Of a stretch of 64,000 nucleotides of DNA, positions 47,974-55,541 are shown piece by piece. The translations under genes and the position numbers were made by a program. The stretch spans positions 31,900 to 95,899 of the forward strand of contig WYBW01000120.1 in assembly GCA_011525685.1 (NCBI GenBank), in the 5' to 3' direction. The notes beneath the pieces were generated by a model that searched no databases, was not told the DNA's origin, and saw only the letters and a list, made by a program, of their open reading frames with translations. This stretch comes from Verrucomicrobiia bacterium (lineage in GTDB: Bacteria; Verrucomicrobiota; Verrucomicrobiia; Limisphaerales; JADLHS01). Within the stretch, counting starts at the first letter, position 1; the number at the start of each line of letters is the position of its first letter.

Positions 47974-49194
47974 CTAATTATGTTTTTGTTTTTTTCTGAG
48001 GAGCATTCCAGCAACCGGGACTGCGGCTGCAAGAACGAACAGGGTCCAGACCACCAACCGTGCCCGTCTCTTACGAACGGCTGGTGGAGGTGGTGCCCGC
48101 CGAACGTGAGCAGCATAATTTGCTTGCAGGGCAGGATCGTTTGTTGGCAGAAGGAAGCTATTCGTCGTGTAATAGAGGATGGAATTCACGGACTTGGTAT
48201 CGCTCCTGAAACGACGGTCCACTACGGTTTGTTTCAGGCTTACATCAAAAACTCCTTGCGGTTCAAATGAATCGGTAAACAATCTTGCTCGTCCAGTGCC
48301 TCGGTGGCTTCGCAGCACATTACCCAACTCTTGTGGTTTATCTTCAGCAAATTCAAAAGTCAGTGGGAACGTCCAACCAAGATAATTCGTCGATTGGGTA
48401 ACTCTATAGTGGAACTTACGAAGGCCGTCTTGAAGAGTTGGTTTGGGAGCGCGCTTGGCCATCGCTTTTGAAACTTCCCGGACTGACTTCTCATGGAGCG
48501 ATTGTGATGTAAATAGTTGTACCGTACGCGGCAACCCCAAATCATCATCAAAGGTTTCGGTTTCATCAGAATAGGCAAAGACATCAGGAGCGTGCCCAAT
48601 GATGGCTACCGGTAGTGGCACAATTCGCCCACTCCGCTTCAAGTACGTCCCTGAGCAAAAGGCCAGCCAAGGTATATTTACTGCCAAATCGCCGAGCGGA
48701 TAACCATCCGCCAACTCATGTACATTAATGGTGAGATTGGATCTTACTCGTTCGAGAGGTGGAAACATGAAGCCAAGCCTATTGGTTGCGAGGCGCTCGT
48801 CTGGTGCTTCAGTGATTTGAATGCTGTTGAATACATTGGTGCCATCGAAGAACCACTTATGTCTCGCATTCTTGGAGAAATTTCCATCAAGCTGCCACTT
48901 GTTCGTGCCGACTGTGCAAACGAAAGATACTGACCATTGGTTTGTGCTTCCCGCTTTGTTCCCTAGGGCAGACGCAGTGTCAGTTTGTCTCCAGGTTGCT
49001 TGGTATATCTGGATTTCGGCTGCGATTTGTACGAAACGCTCTGCGTACGACGCAGTGGCGCACACAAGAAAACTCAGCGCTACTACCCACCAGTAGATGG
49101 GCGCGACTTTGGCAACAGCATTGCGGTCGCGAGGGATCAGTGACCTGAACCAGAAGATCCGGTTGTATCGGAATAGTGTGATCATGCCAAACAT
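47974..49194 (-). CDS. Exported protein with C-terminal membrane anchor (array copy B)
   Basis: A 406-residue protein. After an N-terminal hydrophobic stretch (YWWVVALSFLVCATASYA) there is a long beta-rich exported domain. A C-terminal membrane segment (LVVWTLFVLAAAVPVAGMLL) is followed by a basic RKKQKHN tail, suggesting type I topology with a large periplasmic domain. The start is uncertain: ATG 49194 or 49185, seven to sixteen bases after the previous stop; an earlier ATG at 49230 lies inside the previous gene. It pairs by position and overall plan with 50633-51715, with only weak sequence similarity. No known domain was recognised. Confidence 0.7.
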   Translation of the reverse strand: MFGMITLFRYNRIFWFRSLIPRDRNAVAKVAPIYWWVVALSFLVCATASYAERFVQIAAEIQIYQATWRQTDTASALGNKAGSTNQWSVSFVCTVGTNKWQLDGNFSKNARHKWFFDGTNVFNSIQITEAPDERLATNRLGFMFPPLERVRSNLTINVHELADGYPLGDLAVNIPWLAFCSGTYLKRSGRIVPLPVAIIGHAPDVFAYSDETETFDDDLGLPRTVQLFTSQSLHEKSVREVSKAMAKRAPKPTLQDGLRKFHYRVTQSTNYLGWTFPLTFEFAEDKPQELGNVLRSHRGTGRARLFTDSFEPQGVFDVSLKQTVVDRRFRSDTKSVNSILYYTTNSFLLPTNDPALQANYAAHVRRAPPPPAVRKRRARLVVWTLFVLAAAVPVAGMLLRKKQKHN

Positions 49195-49201
49195 CGGGTC
49201 G

Positions 49202-49612
49202 CTATCGAGCGTGCCAACTAAAACGCACATTCATGCCGAAATTCCACACCGTCACCAAGCCAATGGTCAGGAGATTCGAGAGGTAAAGATTCCAGCCGAG
49301 CAGCGTGTGGAACAGGTGGAGAAGAAGCGCGGCGAACACGATCCCGAGGCCACAAATTCCGTTGAAGAACAGGAGCCGGCGCAGGCGCGGGAAATAGAAA
49401 TGTACACCGCTCACCTTGGCCCTCTCCCCATCCGATGGGGAGAGGGTATTAGTGAGTCGGAAAGTCCGAAACTCGTTCCAGAGCAAGTTGTTGACCAGCG
49501 CAATCCCTGCCGCGCGGACTTTGCTGAACGCAACTCGTAGCGCCATGGTCCTGGAAACGTAGGCACAAGACACCAACCCATGTGACGAACCTATGGCGGC
49601 TGTTAGGTTCAT
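49202..49612 (-). CDS. N-terminally truncated GtrA-like protein (array copy B)
   Basis: A 136-residue copy of the GtrA-like protein at 51712-52215. It retains LRVAFSKVRAAGIALVNNLLWNE and FNGICGLGIVFAALLLHLFHTLLGWNLYLSNLLTIGLV, but lacks the first membrane segment and its preceding residues. The start MNLTAAIGSSHG (49612) overlaps the MauE-like stop by four bases; Met23 (49546) is another start. A palindromic hairpin at 49420-49446 is inserted in frame in a loop. It may be a partly decayed duplicate; the remaining frame is open. Confidence 0.6.
   Translation of the reverse strand: MNLTAAIGSSHGLVSCAYVSRTMALRVAFSKVRAAGIALVNNLLWNEFRTFRLTNTLSPSDGERAKVSGVHFYFPRLRRLLFFNGICGLGIVFAALLLHLFHTLLGWNLYLSNLLTIGLVTVWNFGMNVRFSWHAR
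49420..49446. repeat. Perfect 12-base-arm hairpin inside the truncated gtrA-like gene
   Basis: CCCTCTCCCCAT-CCG-ATGGGGAGAGGG, arms 49420-49431 and 49435-49446, perfect. It encodes LSPSDGER in frame in the minus-strand gene. The related element in the intact copy is 51941-51965. Confidence 0.85.
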
Positions 49613-50145
49613 GCTTCTTCTCCTTCCAGGGCGACCACCTTTCGCTCGCCAGTCAGCCCAAGTTGATCATCACGGAAATCCGCGCTGGCTACTCGCATAC
49701 GTAGTCTCGCAAACAAAAACAGCCCGCTCCCGATTATCATGTATGCGATGATGAATCTTAGAATCCATGTGGCGGCGGCTGGGCTCAGCAATTGCGCAGC
49801 ACTCCCAAGGCAGGGACACGGCTTGCCAGGGTGGATTATAAGCAGCAACAAATGGTAGAGCAGGAAGCTCACGCCCAACCAGAGCACCAGGAACAGACTG
49901 CGTAGCGCGTTATTGGTAGCCACAAGCAAATAAACAGCCACAGCAATCTCTACCAGGGCTGAACCCAGTAGCACGTTCCGGACGTTCAGGAGCAGCAGGG
50001 GGTCGGGTTGATCAAGAATGCGTGCGGTCCCACCTGCGCTGAACACTTTCAGCAGTCCGGTCACGAAAAGCAAAATCGCAACCGAACTCAGAAAAAATCT
50101 CCCGGTGCCTCCTCTGAGGTCTGGCATCCGAAGCGAATTCATCAT
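49609..50145 (-). CDS. MauE/DoxX-like membrane protein (array copy A)
   Basis: A 178-residue protein with four membrane segments, paralogue of 46593-47042. The shared pattern is VTGLLKVFSAGGTARIL and ALVEIAVAVYLLV, with a CxCLG motif (GKPCPCLGSAAQLL). The ATG pair at 50145/50142 (MMNSLRMPDLRGGTGRFF) is preferred; an upstream Met at 50199 is possible. The C-terminal 30 residues are hydrophilic and not in the paralogue. Its stop overlaps the start of the next gene by four bases. See the copy B entry for the disulfide hypothesis. Confidence 0.8.
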   Translation of the reverse strand: MMNSLRMPDLRGGTGRFFLSSVAILLFVTGLLKVFSAGGTARILDQPDPLLLLNVRNVLLGSALVEIAVAVYLLVATNNALRSLFLVLWLGVSFLLYHLLLLIIHPGKPCPCLGSAAQLLSPAAATWILRFIIAYMIIGSGLFLFARLRMRVASADFRDDQLGLTGERKVVALEGEEA

Positions 50146-50221
50146 GGGTTGATCTGTAAGGAATTGAGGTCCGCCGCGCTTCGAGAAACCGATATGCATT
50201 CCGGCCTATGAAGTAACTGGG

Positions 50222-50629
50222 CTAAGGGCAATAGCCGCATTGGTTGCCAGTGGTCTCGGCTTTCGCGCAGGTTCCGACTGCAACCCCAGTCGGAAGCGGA
50301 GTACCAGGAGGCGGAGGCACGCATGTAATGCACTCATTATTTATAAACACTTTTTCCCCTACCATGGTAAACTGGTACAATGTGACATCGTTGACCGTAC
50401 AATCTCCATCCTGGCCGCAGTCCCCATCCCGCGAGTCGCAATAAGTCGAATACTCCGGTGAGTAATACACAGAATGGCAGTCGTTCGTACAATGCATCTG
50501 TTGGGGTTCGGCACATCGCTGGCCATTTGGAGGGGTCCAGCAGGTCGCAAGGGCCAGGAAACACACAAAGAAACACACCAATCCTATTCCCAATGACCGA
50601 CTGTTCGGATTCCGTAGTTTTGTTCTCAT
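50222..50629 (-). CDS. Exported Cys-rich peptide (array copy A)
   Basis: A 135-residue exported peptide. The signal core is SLGIGLVCFFVCFLALATC, and the mature region has at least eleven Cys, in pairs such as GDCGQDGDC and ECITC, and a proline-rich run VPPPPGTPLP. It does not align closely with the two Cys-rich peptides of copy B, but has the same place in the cassette (directly before a MauE-like gene). The start is three bases downstream of the anchored protein's stop. Function unknown. It could be a lipoprotein if the Cys after ALAT is used, but the lipobox is weak. Confidence 0.68.
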   Translation of the reverse strand: MRTKLRNPNSRSLGIGLVCFFVCFLALATCWTPPNGQRCAEPQQMHCTNDCHSVYYSPEYSTYCDSRDGDCGQDGDCTVNDVTLYQFTMVGEKVFINNECITCVPPPPGTPLPTGVAVGTCAKAETTGNQCGYCP

Positions 50630-50632
50630 GCT

Positions 50633-51715
50633 TTAACCTTTCTCGATTCGTTTTTTGATCTTCCTTGTCACGAGCCAAGCGACCGCAGGGAAAAGGGCCA
50701 CGGCTGCCAGGAAGCAAAAGAGATAAACAGGACTGGCGGATTTTGAGTCGCGACCGAGTTGCCGCATCATTGACGCGCGGGCCACCAATCCCGGATTCGT
50801 AGTAGCTACCCAGTGGTCATTGGTCACCGAATAGTCCACTGTAATGTCCTTGGGTAGTGCGGGTGGCCGTCGGTCAAGACCGAACAAGACGCTTGGCGTC
50901 GAACCCAGCTTCGGCAACTCGCCACCGTTCTCCAGCAAAATCACTTTGTGCAATTGAAATCGCTGAATAGACGCCTCGTAAAGATCCCAGCGGGTCTTCG
51001 CGTTATTGCGGACGCCCAGAGTCTTCAGGATAGTGCGGCTGGGAAGCTGAATGCCATTGAAATTGGTCGTCTCCAAAACCTCATACGCGAACCCAAGAAA
51101 TCCACCGTCAAATGGCGGCGGATATGGGACTGGCTCAGCCTCCCTCCGGAAAATGAGCCCGTTGTTGGTGATGTAGAGCGTAGAAAGAAAAGCGTTTTGC
51201 GGCTCCAAGTAACTGGCCGAATAGGCACAACGATTCCGAGGGTGTAAGATTAGGTCCGAAAACATAAACATCCGCATCCTCTTGGCATCCAGCAGGGGTA
51301 ACTCCGGGTCTGGGCAGAGGCTCAACCAGCAGGCCAGTTGACCGATTTCTTCCGCCGGCGGGAATGGAATGGGCTTTGCCCAAGCGGGCAATAGTGGGCT
51401 AGCATCCGTCCTTCCGGCCGGCACAATGATGTATCGCACGCCGTCAGGAATCTTCTTACAGGTCGTGAAATATCCAGCCACTTCCGGCGGACTGTTGATA
51501 GCGAGTTCAATTTCCCACCAACCGTTGCTATACACGAACAGCACCTCAGCTTGTGACGTGTATCGCGGTTCCGGGCGGTCTCGTCCAAACAACTCACAGG
51601 ACACAGTTCCGTATGCTGCAAAACGCGGCATCTCAACGCCGCACATGCTTTGCGCGGCCAATCCAACCAAGAGCAATGGCAGAACTTTCTGGGAAGAAAT
51701 CGCAACCAAGTTCAT
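50633..51715 (-). CDS. Exported protein with C-terminal membrane anchor (array copy A)
   Basis: A 360-residue protein. The signal peptide is KVLPLLLVGLAAQSMCGVEM. A beta-rich domain with FVYSNGWWEIELAINSPPE follows. The C-terminal membrane segment is YLFCFLAAVALFPAVAWLV, followed by TRKIKKRIEKG. The ATG at 51715 overlaps the GtrA-like stop (ATGA), so translation is coupled. It shares the plan (signal, beta domain, C-terminal anchor) and positional partners with 47974-49194. No known family was recognised; it may present or tether the Cys-rich peptide made by the next gene. Confidence 0.75.
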   Translation of the reverse strand: MNLVAISSQKVLPLLLVGLAAQSMCGVEMPRFAAYGTVSCELFGRDRPEPRYTSQAEVLFVYSNGWWEIELAINSPPEVAGYFTTCKKIPDGVRYIIVPAGRTDASPLLPAWAKPIPFPPAEEIGQLACWLSLCPDPELPLLDAKRMRMFMFSDLILHPRNRCAYSASYLEPQNAFLSTLYITNNGLIFRREAEPVPYPPPFDGGFLGFAYEVLETTNFNGIQLPSRTILKTLGVRNNAKTRWDLYEASIQRFQLHKVILLENGGELPKLGSTPSVLFGLDRRPPALPKDITVDYSVTNDHWVATTNPGLVARASMMRQLGRDSKSASPVYLFCFLAAVALFPAVAWLVTRKIKKRIEKG

Positions 51716-52215
51716 ATGCGATTTGTTCCTTCAAGGCTCGGTGTTGCCCAGTTGAACCGCACATTCATTCCGAAATTCCAGAGTGTGACCAAGGCGATGG
51801 TCAGCAGATTCGAGAGGTAAAGATTCCAGCCGAGCAGCGTATGAAACAGGTGCAGCACGAGCACGGCAAAAAGAATGCCGATACCGCAAATCGCATTGAA
51901 GAAGAGGAACCAGCGCAGGCGTGGGAAACCCTCACCCCGCCCCTCCCCCATCGGATGGGAGAGGGTCCTGAACGTCCACAACTCGTTCCAAAGGAAATTG
52001 TTTACCAACGCAATCTCCGCCGCGCAGACCTTGCTGAAGGCGAGGTTCACCGCCAGCGTCTTGGGGTCCGCCAGAACGTAAAGGACGCCCATGTCCACCA
52101 GAACGCCGCTGCCGCCCACCAGACAGAATTTGACGAACTGCCTCAGCCGGTCGGGAAGCGGCAACTTGCGGCCCGCGGTTATCGCGCCCGGGACGTGGGT
52201 TTTGGCTTGTACCAT
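51712..52215 (-). CDS. GtrA-like membrane protein (array copy A), intact
   Basis: A 167-residue GtrA-family protein, proposed to flip undecaprenyl-phosphate sugars across the inner membrane. The family pattern is RLRQFVKFCLVGGSGVLVDMGVLYVLA, with NFLWNELWTFR and FLFFNAICGIGILFAVLVLHLFHTLLGWNLYLSNLLTIALVTLWNF. Four membrane segments. The ATG at 52215 is chosen because it lies eight bases after the upstream frame's stop; an earlier ATG at 52278 is alternative. The loop before GFPRLRW contains SHPMGEGRGEG from a palindromic insert (51941-51965). Confidence 0.85.
   Translation of the reverse strand: MVQAKTHVPGAITAGRKLPLPDRLRQFVKFCLVGGSGVLVDMGVLYVLADPKTLAVNLAFSKVCAAEIALVNNFLWNELWTFRTLSHPMGEGRGEGFPRLRWFLFFNAICGIGILFAVLVLHLFHTLLGWNLYLSNLLTIALVTLWNFGMNVRFNWATPSLEGTNRI
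51941..51965. repeat. 11-base-arm hairpin inside the intact gtrA-like gene
   Basis: CCCTCCCCCAT-CGG-ATGGGAGAGGG, arms 51941-51951 and 51955-51965 with one mismatch. It occupies the same loop of the protein as the element in the truncated gtrA-like copy (49420-49446), so it was probably present before the cassette duplicated. Confidence 0.8.
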
Positions 52216-52223
52216 CGTCGCGT

Positions 52224-52508
52224 TCACAAACTGCCTTTCTGTTTCCGCCAAAGCGTTTTGCCGGTTTTCCGCTTCCATCGCGCCAAGTCGGGCTTGGACG
52301 GCTTGGACGGCTTGGACGGCTTGGACGGCTTGGACGGCTTGGACGGCTTGGACGGCTTGGACGGCTTGGACGGCTTGGACGGCTTGGACGGCTTGGACGG
52401 CTTGGACGGCTTATCCCAAATGGCCTGCCTCTTGTCAAACGTTTTTCTCAAACTTTTCTTGAGCACCTTGAGCACCTCTTCGGTGTTGAGGATTGGCTCG
52501 CTGGTCAA
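52224..52508 (-). CDS. Possible small (PSK)n-repeat protein, start of the array operon
   Basis: A 94-codon frame with TTG start (52508), ending eight bases before the gtrA-like ATG. It begins MTSEPILNTEEVLKVLKKSLRKTFDKRQAI and then runs through a 13-fold PSK repeat (52291-52410). It ends PDLARWKRKTGKTLW and RKQKGSL. No family was recognised, and the TTG start is weak. It may instead be non-coding, since a 9-base repeat will stay open in all three frames of either strand if its unit lacks stops. Confidence 0.3.
   Translation of the reverse strand: MTSEPILNTEEVLKVLKKSLRKTFDKRQAIWDKPSKPSKPSKPSKPSKPSKPSKPSKPSKPSKPSKPSKPSKPDLARWKRKTGKTLWRKQKGSL
52291..52410. repeat. Perfect 9-base minisatellite GGCTTGGAC, about 13 copies
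   Basis: 120 bases made of 13.3 perfect copies of GGCTTGGAC with no divergence. Perfect identity indicates recent expansion or active slippage. It lies immediately upstream of the minus-strand cassette array (start of gtrA-like gene at 52215). Confidence 0.95.
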
Positions 52509-52885
52509 CCATGCAGGTCAGCGAGCGTGGATGAGTCGCCCCGTATCGTTAATGTGGAAACAGAGTGTTCGCAGCGTCGTATCTCACTCAACCCTCCGGT
52601 GGAGCGTGCGCCGGCAAGTAAGCATCACACTCGCTCTGTAACGATGGGACATTGCTGCTATTCGATTTCGAGTGGAAGGCATCGCCCTGAGCCTGCCAAA
52701 CATGCGGGTGCCCTTGTCCGGCTTTAACCGCAAGACTCCGCGAGATCGTACCACTTCACACTCGTCACCTTCGTCCCGCACCAAGGAGAAGAATCCGTGA
52801 CGGACTGCCAACGCTGAATCGTCGCGTTGGTGTCGGCTCTTCTTGAGTTTGGTCTTGTCTGAGCCGTTTTCCCGTCCGGTTCCCA
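52509..52885. other. Gene-free stretch
   Basis: A 377-base stretch between the minus-strand MidA-like gene and the start of the array. It must hold the promoter of the array if the repeat region is not coding. No supported gene or clear hairpin was seen, only small open frames that lack family-like residues. Confidence 0.45.
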
Positions 52886-54382
52886 TCATCGGTTCTGGAT
52901 CAGGACGCGGAAGGCACGGCCCATCAACTCCGGGTGCGTCAGGGTTTGAAATTGCCTCGTGTGGCGGGCGGTCCACGGTCCGAAGCCACTCTCCGGTTTC
53001 CAGGCGTGCGCGGCAATGTCCGTGAGGAACCGGGCCTGGGCGTCGAAGAACTCGGTTCGCAATCCGCTTTGCTCGCCTTGCGATTGAAGCGCGGAAAAGT
53101 TCACATGAGCCGTGAGGTCCTGTTCTCCCGGACGCGCCAGGACATCGGCCACCAACCGATGCCGGTGATAAGCGCGCAAAGTCCCGGTCCGGCGTTCCGG
53201 AGCGAAGAAATCCGCGGCGCTCAAGCCGTAATCCAAAGTCAGCAACCTGCCCCGCTCCAAGTGGTTGGCGGCTTCACGCCACCAATGTTGCGCGGCGGGG
53301 CAAACCTCCGTGGTGAAGCCATCCGGGAGAACGGCCAGAAGTTCCGTTGGCACGTCAATCGCCACGCTGGGAAGAGAGTGAAAAGCTTCCGAGTCGAGGT
53401 TCGCCTCCTGTGCCATCGAACCACCCGTCGCGCCCTGCACCGACGGGTCCTTCGGCTCTCCGTGGACCATGCGGCTGGTAACGCCGACTTTCCGGTCGGC
53501 GCGTCCCGTGACGTATTTCGCCGTGAGTCCGTGCCGTTCAGTGTGGGCTTTACTCCACGGGGCTAGGGCGCCAGTTTGAAACCCGGTGTTACCGGCAACT
53601 GTCGGTTCATGGTCCTTCTTTGAGATTGCGGATCGTCGAAGCTCGTCATCAACGCGCCCTTCACCCGGCCCGCAGCCGCCCTCTCCCTCGCTCGGAGCAG
53701 GGGAAAGGACAGGGAGATGGGACGCGCCAGAGTTCAAGGGGGTTGAGTGCGAACTGTGAATCGCGTCAGCTTCATTCTCGGCGAGCGACGAATCAGGCAT
53801 CCTGGTCCAGACGAACTTGTCTCCCTCAAGCGCCACGCCCCACTCGAACCATCGGCCCCGTTGCGCGTCCCAGCCCAGGCGATGCACCGGCATCGCATCG
53901 AGCAACTCGTTGGCGAAGATGATTCCGTGAAGCTTCGCGGCGTGGCCCTCGCTCACAACGGCCAAGTGGTCGGCCCAACGCACTTGAAAATCAAAAGCGC
54001 GCAGCGTTTCGCGCTGCCAGCCCTGCCGGCGCGGTGAAGGTTCGATGATCCAGTATTGCAACCGCCGGGCGAGTTCGGGGCGATGCGATTGAAACCAGCG
54101 CAAGATGTCGGCAGCAAGCCGGCCATCGTGCGCACCGGCCTCGACGATTTTTGGTGTGGGAAAATCCTCGATCCAACGGGCGAATTGAAGCGCGAGCAAC
54201 TCGCCAAACAGGCTGCCCACGCTCACGCTGGTGTAGTAATCGCCGCGCCGGCCGGGGGTGTCATTTTCCTTTTCATAAAATCCACAAACGGGACAATAGA
54301 GCGCGAGTTGCATGAAGCGGGCGAAGGAAATCACGCCACGCTTGGCAACTTCGGCCCGGATTATGTCAGTGACGGCGTTCAA
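52886..54382 (-). CDS. MidA/NDUFAF7-family methyltransferase with a repeat-rich insert of about 125 residues
   Basis: A 498-residue SAM-dependent methyltransferase of the DUF185/MidA family, whose eukaryotic homologue NDUFAF7 methylates an arginine of complex I. Segments are GDYYTSVSVGSLFGELLA, KIVEAGAHDGRLAADIL, HGIIFANELLDAMPVHRLG, GRLLTLDYGLSAADFF and NFSALQSQGEQSG, all close to the family consensus. Residues about 205-330 are extra and contain peptides such as LSPAPSEGEG, NTGFQTGALAP and GRADRKVGVTSR that match dispersed palindromic DNA (see 53393-53770). The rest is intact, so the enzyme may still work. The start at 54382 is family-like. Confidence 0.88.
   Translation of the reverse strand: MNAVTDIIRAEVAKRGVISFARFMQLALYCPVCGFYEKENDTPGRRGDYYTSVSVGSLFGELLALQFARWIEDFPTPKIVEAGAHDGRLAADILRWFQSHRPELARRLQYWIIEPSPRRQGWQRETLRAFDFQVRWADHLAVVSEGHAAKLHGIIFANELLDAMPVHRLGWDAQRGRWFEWGVALEGDKFVWTRMPDSSLAENEADAIHSSHSTPLNSGASHLPVLSPAPSEGEGGCGPGEGRVDDELRRSAISKKDHEPTVAGNTGFQTGALAPWSKAHTERHGLTAKYVTGRADRKVGVTSRMVHGEPKDPSVQGATGGSMAQEANLDSEAFHSLPSVAIDVPTELLAVLPDGFTTEVCPAAQHWWREAANHLERGRLLTLDYGLSAADFFAPERRTGTLRAYHRHRLVADVLARPGEQDLTAHVNFSALQSQGEQSGLRTEFFDAQARFLTDIAAHAWKPESGFGPWTARHTRQFQTLTHPELMGRAFRVLIQNR
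53393..53770. repeat. Cluster of palindromic repeats inside the MidA-like gene
   Basis: The stretch encoding residues about 205-330 of the MidA-like protein contains several palindromes, among them CGCCGAC-TTTCCG-GTCGGCG (53482-53501) and a CCCTCTCCCTC/GGAGCAGGGG-type unit (53682-53706). Three different repeat types appear to have been inserted at one place, all in frame with the protein. Confidence 0.65.
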
Positions 54383-54444
54383 AACTTGAGTCGTCCGGGG
54401 TGTGGTGCGGATTTAGCTAATCATCGCCCGACTGCGGAGAATTT

Positions 54445-55539
54445 ATGGCGAAAATAGACGCGTTCTTCAATTTGATGTTCGAGCAGAAGGCTTCCGACCT
54501 TCACTTGTCAGCGGGCAACAACCCGATGCTGCGCATCAACGGCGAACTGCACCGCGTGGATCACCCGCCGCTGGATGCCGACACGCTCAAGACGATGCTC
54601 TACGAGATTGCGCCGGACTACAAGATCAAGGTCTTCGAGGAAACCGGCGACGTGGATTTCGGCTACGAGATTCCGAACATCTCGCGGTTTCGCGCGAATT
54701 TCTTCAACCAGAAGGCGGGTATCGCGGCCGTGTTCCGTCAGATTCCCAGCAAGGTGCTTTCCTTCGAGGATTTTGAGAAGTTCGACGCGCCCCTGCCGGG
54801 GGTGCTCAAAAAGTTCGCCATGCTCCACAAGGGGCTGGTGATCGTGACCGGCCCGACCGGTTCGGGCAAATCCACGACCCTGGCCGCCATCCTGGATTAC
54901 GCCAACAAGAACCGCCGCGATCACATCATCACGATGGAGGATCCCATCGAGTTCGTGCATGAAAGCAAAAACTCCCTGGTGAACCAGCGGGAAGTGGGCG
55001 TGCATACCAAGTCCTTCGCCTCCGGATTGCGCGGCGCCCTGCGCGAAGACCCGGACATCGTGCTCATCGGTGAAATGCGCGACTTGGAAACCATCGAACT
55101 GGCGATTCTGGCGGCCAACACGGGCCACCTGGTGTTCGGCACGCTGCACACGCCCAGCGCCGCCAAAACGGTGGACCGCGTCATTGATGTGTTCCCCGCC
55201 GACCAGCAGAACAAGATTCGCGCGACACTGGCCGAGTCGCTCAAAGGCATCGTGGCACAAAATCTATTCCGCCGAATAGACAAGAAAGGCCGCGTGGCCG
55301 CGCTCGAAATCCTGGTGTTCACCACGGCCATTGCGAACCTGGTGCGCGAAGGCAAGACGCATCAGATTCCGGGCATGATCCAGGTGGGCAAGAAGCTGGG
55401 CAACCAGCCGCTGGACGACGCCATCATGGAGCATTTGCGCATGAAGCGCATCTCGCCCGAGGAAGCCTACGACAAGTGTATTGACAAACGAAAATTCCGG
55501 CCGTTCCTGCCGCACGCGCCGGATGATGACGAGGTTTGA
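54445..55539 (+). CDS. pilT: Type IV pilus retraction ATPase PilT
   Basis: A 364-residue cytoplasmic hexameric ATPase that drives pilus retraction and twitching. Motifs are the N-terminal PAS-like domain (SDLHLSAGNNPMLRINGEL), Walker A GPTGSGKST (residues 136-144), Asp box ITMEDPIEFVH, Walker B LIGEMRDLET and His box GHLVFGTLHT. It starts a three-gene run (pilT, PilT/PilU-like, degenerate receiver) with the second start only three bases after this stop. It is orthologous-looking rather than a secretion GspE, as there is no N1 domain. Confidence 0.95.
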   Translation: MAKIDAFFNLMFEQKASDLHLSAGNNPMLRINGELHRVDHPPLDADTLKTMLYEIAPDYKIKVFEETGDVDFGYEIPNISRFRANFFNQKAGIAAVFRQIPSKVLSFEDFEKFDAPLPGVLKKFAMLHKGLVIVTGPTGSGKSTTLAAILDYANKNRRDHIITMEDPIEFVHESKNSLVNQREVGVHTKSFASGLRGALREDPDIVLIGEMRDLETIELAILAANTGHLVFGTLHTPSAAKTVDRVIDVFPADQQNKIRATLAESLKGIVAQNLFRRIDKKGRVAALEILVFTTAIANLVREGKTHQIPGMIQVGKKLGNQPLDDAIMEHLRMKRISPEEAYDKCIDKRKFRPFLPHAPDDDEV

Positions 55540-55541
55540 TT

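Noticed and set aside
52291..52410. CRISPR array
   Set aside because: The repeats are 9 bases, directly adjoining and perfect, without spacers; this is a minisatellite.
51553..52641. Plus-strand frame with many GLD repeats
   Set aside because: It is the other-strand reading of the 9-base repeat plus GtrA sequence; a 9-base unit stays open in every frame that lacks a stop.
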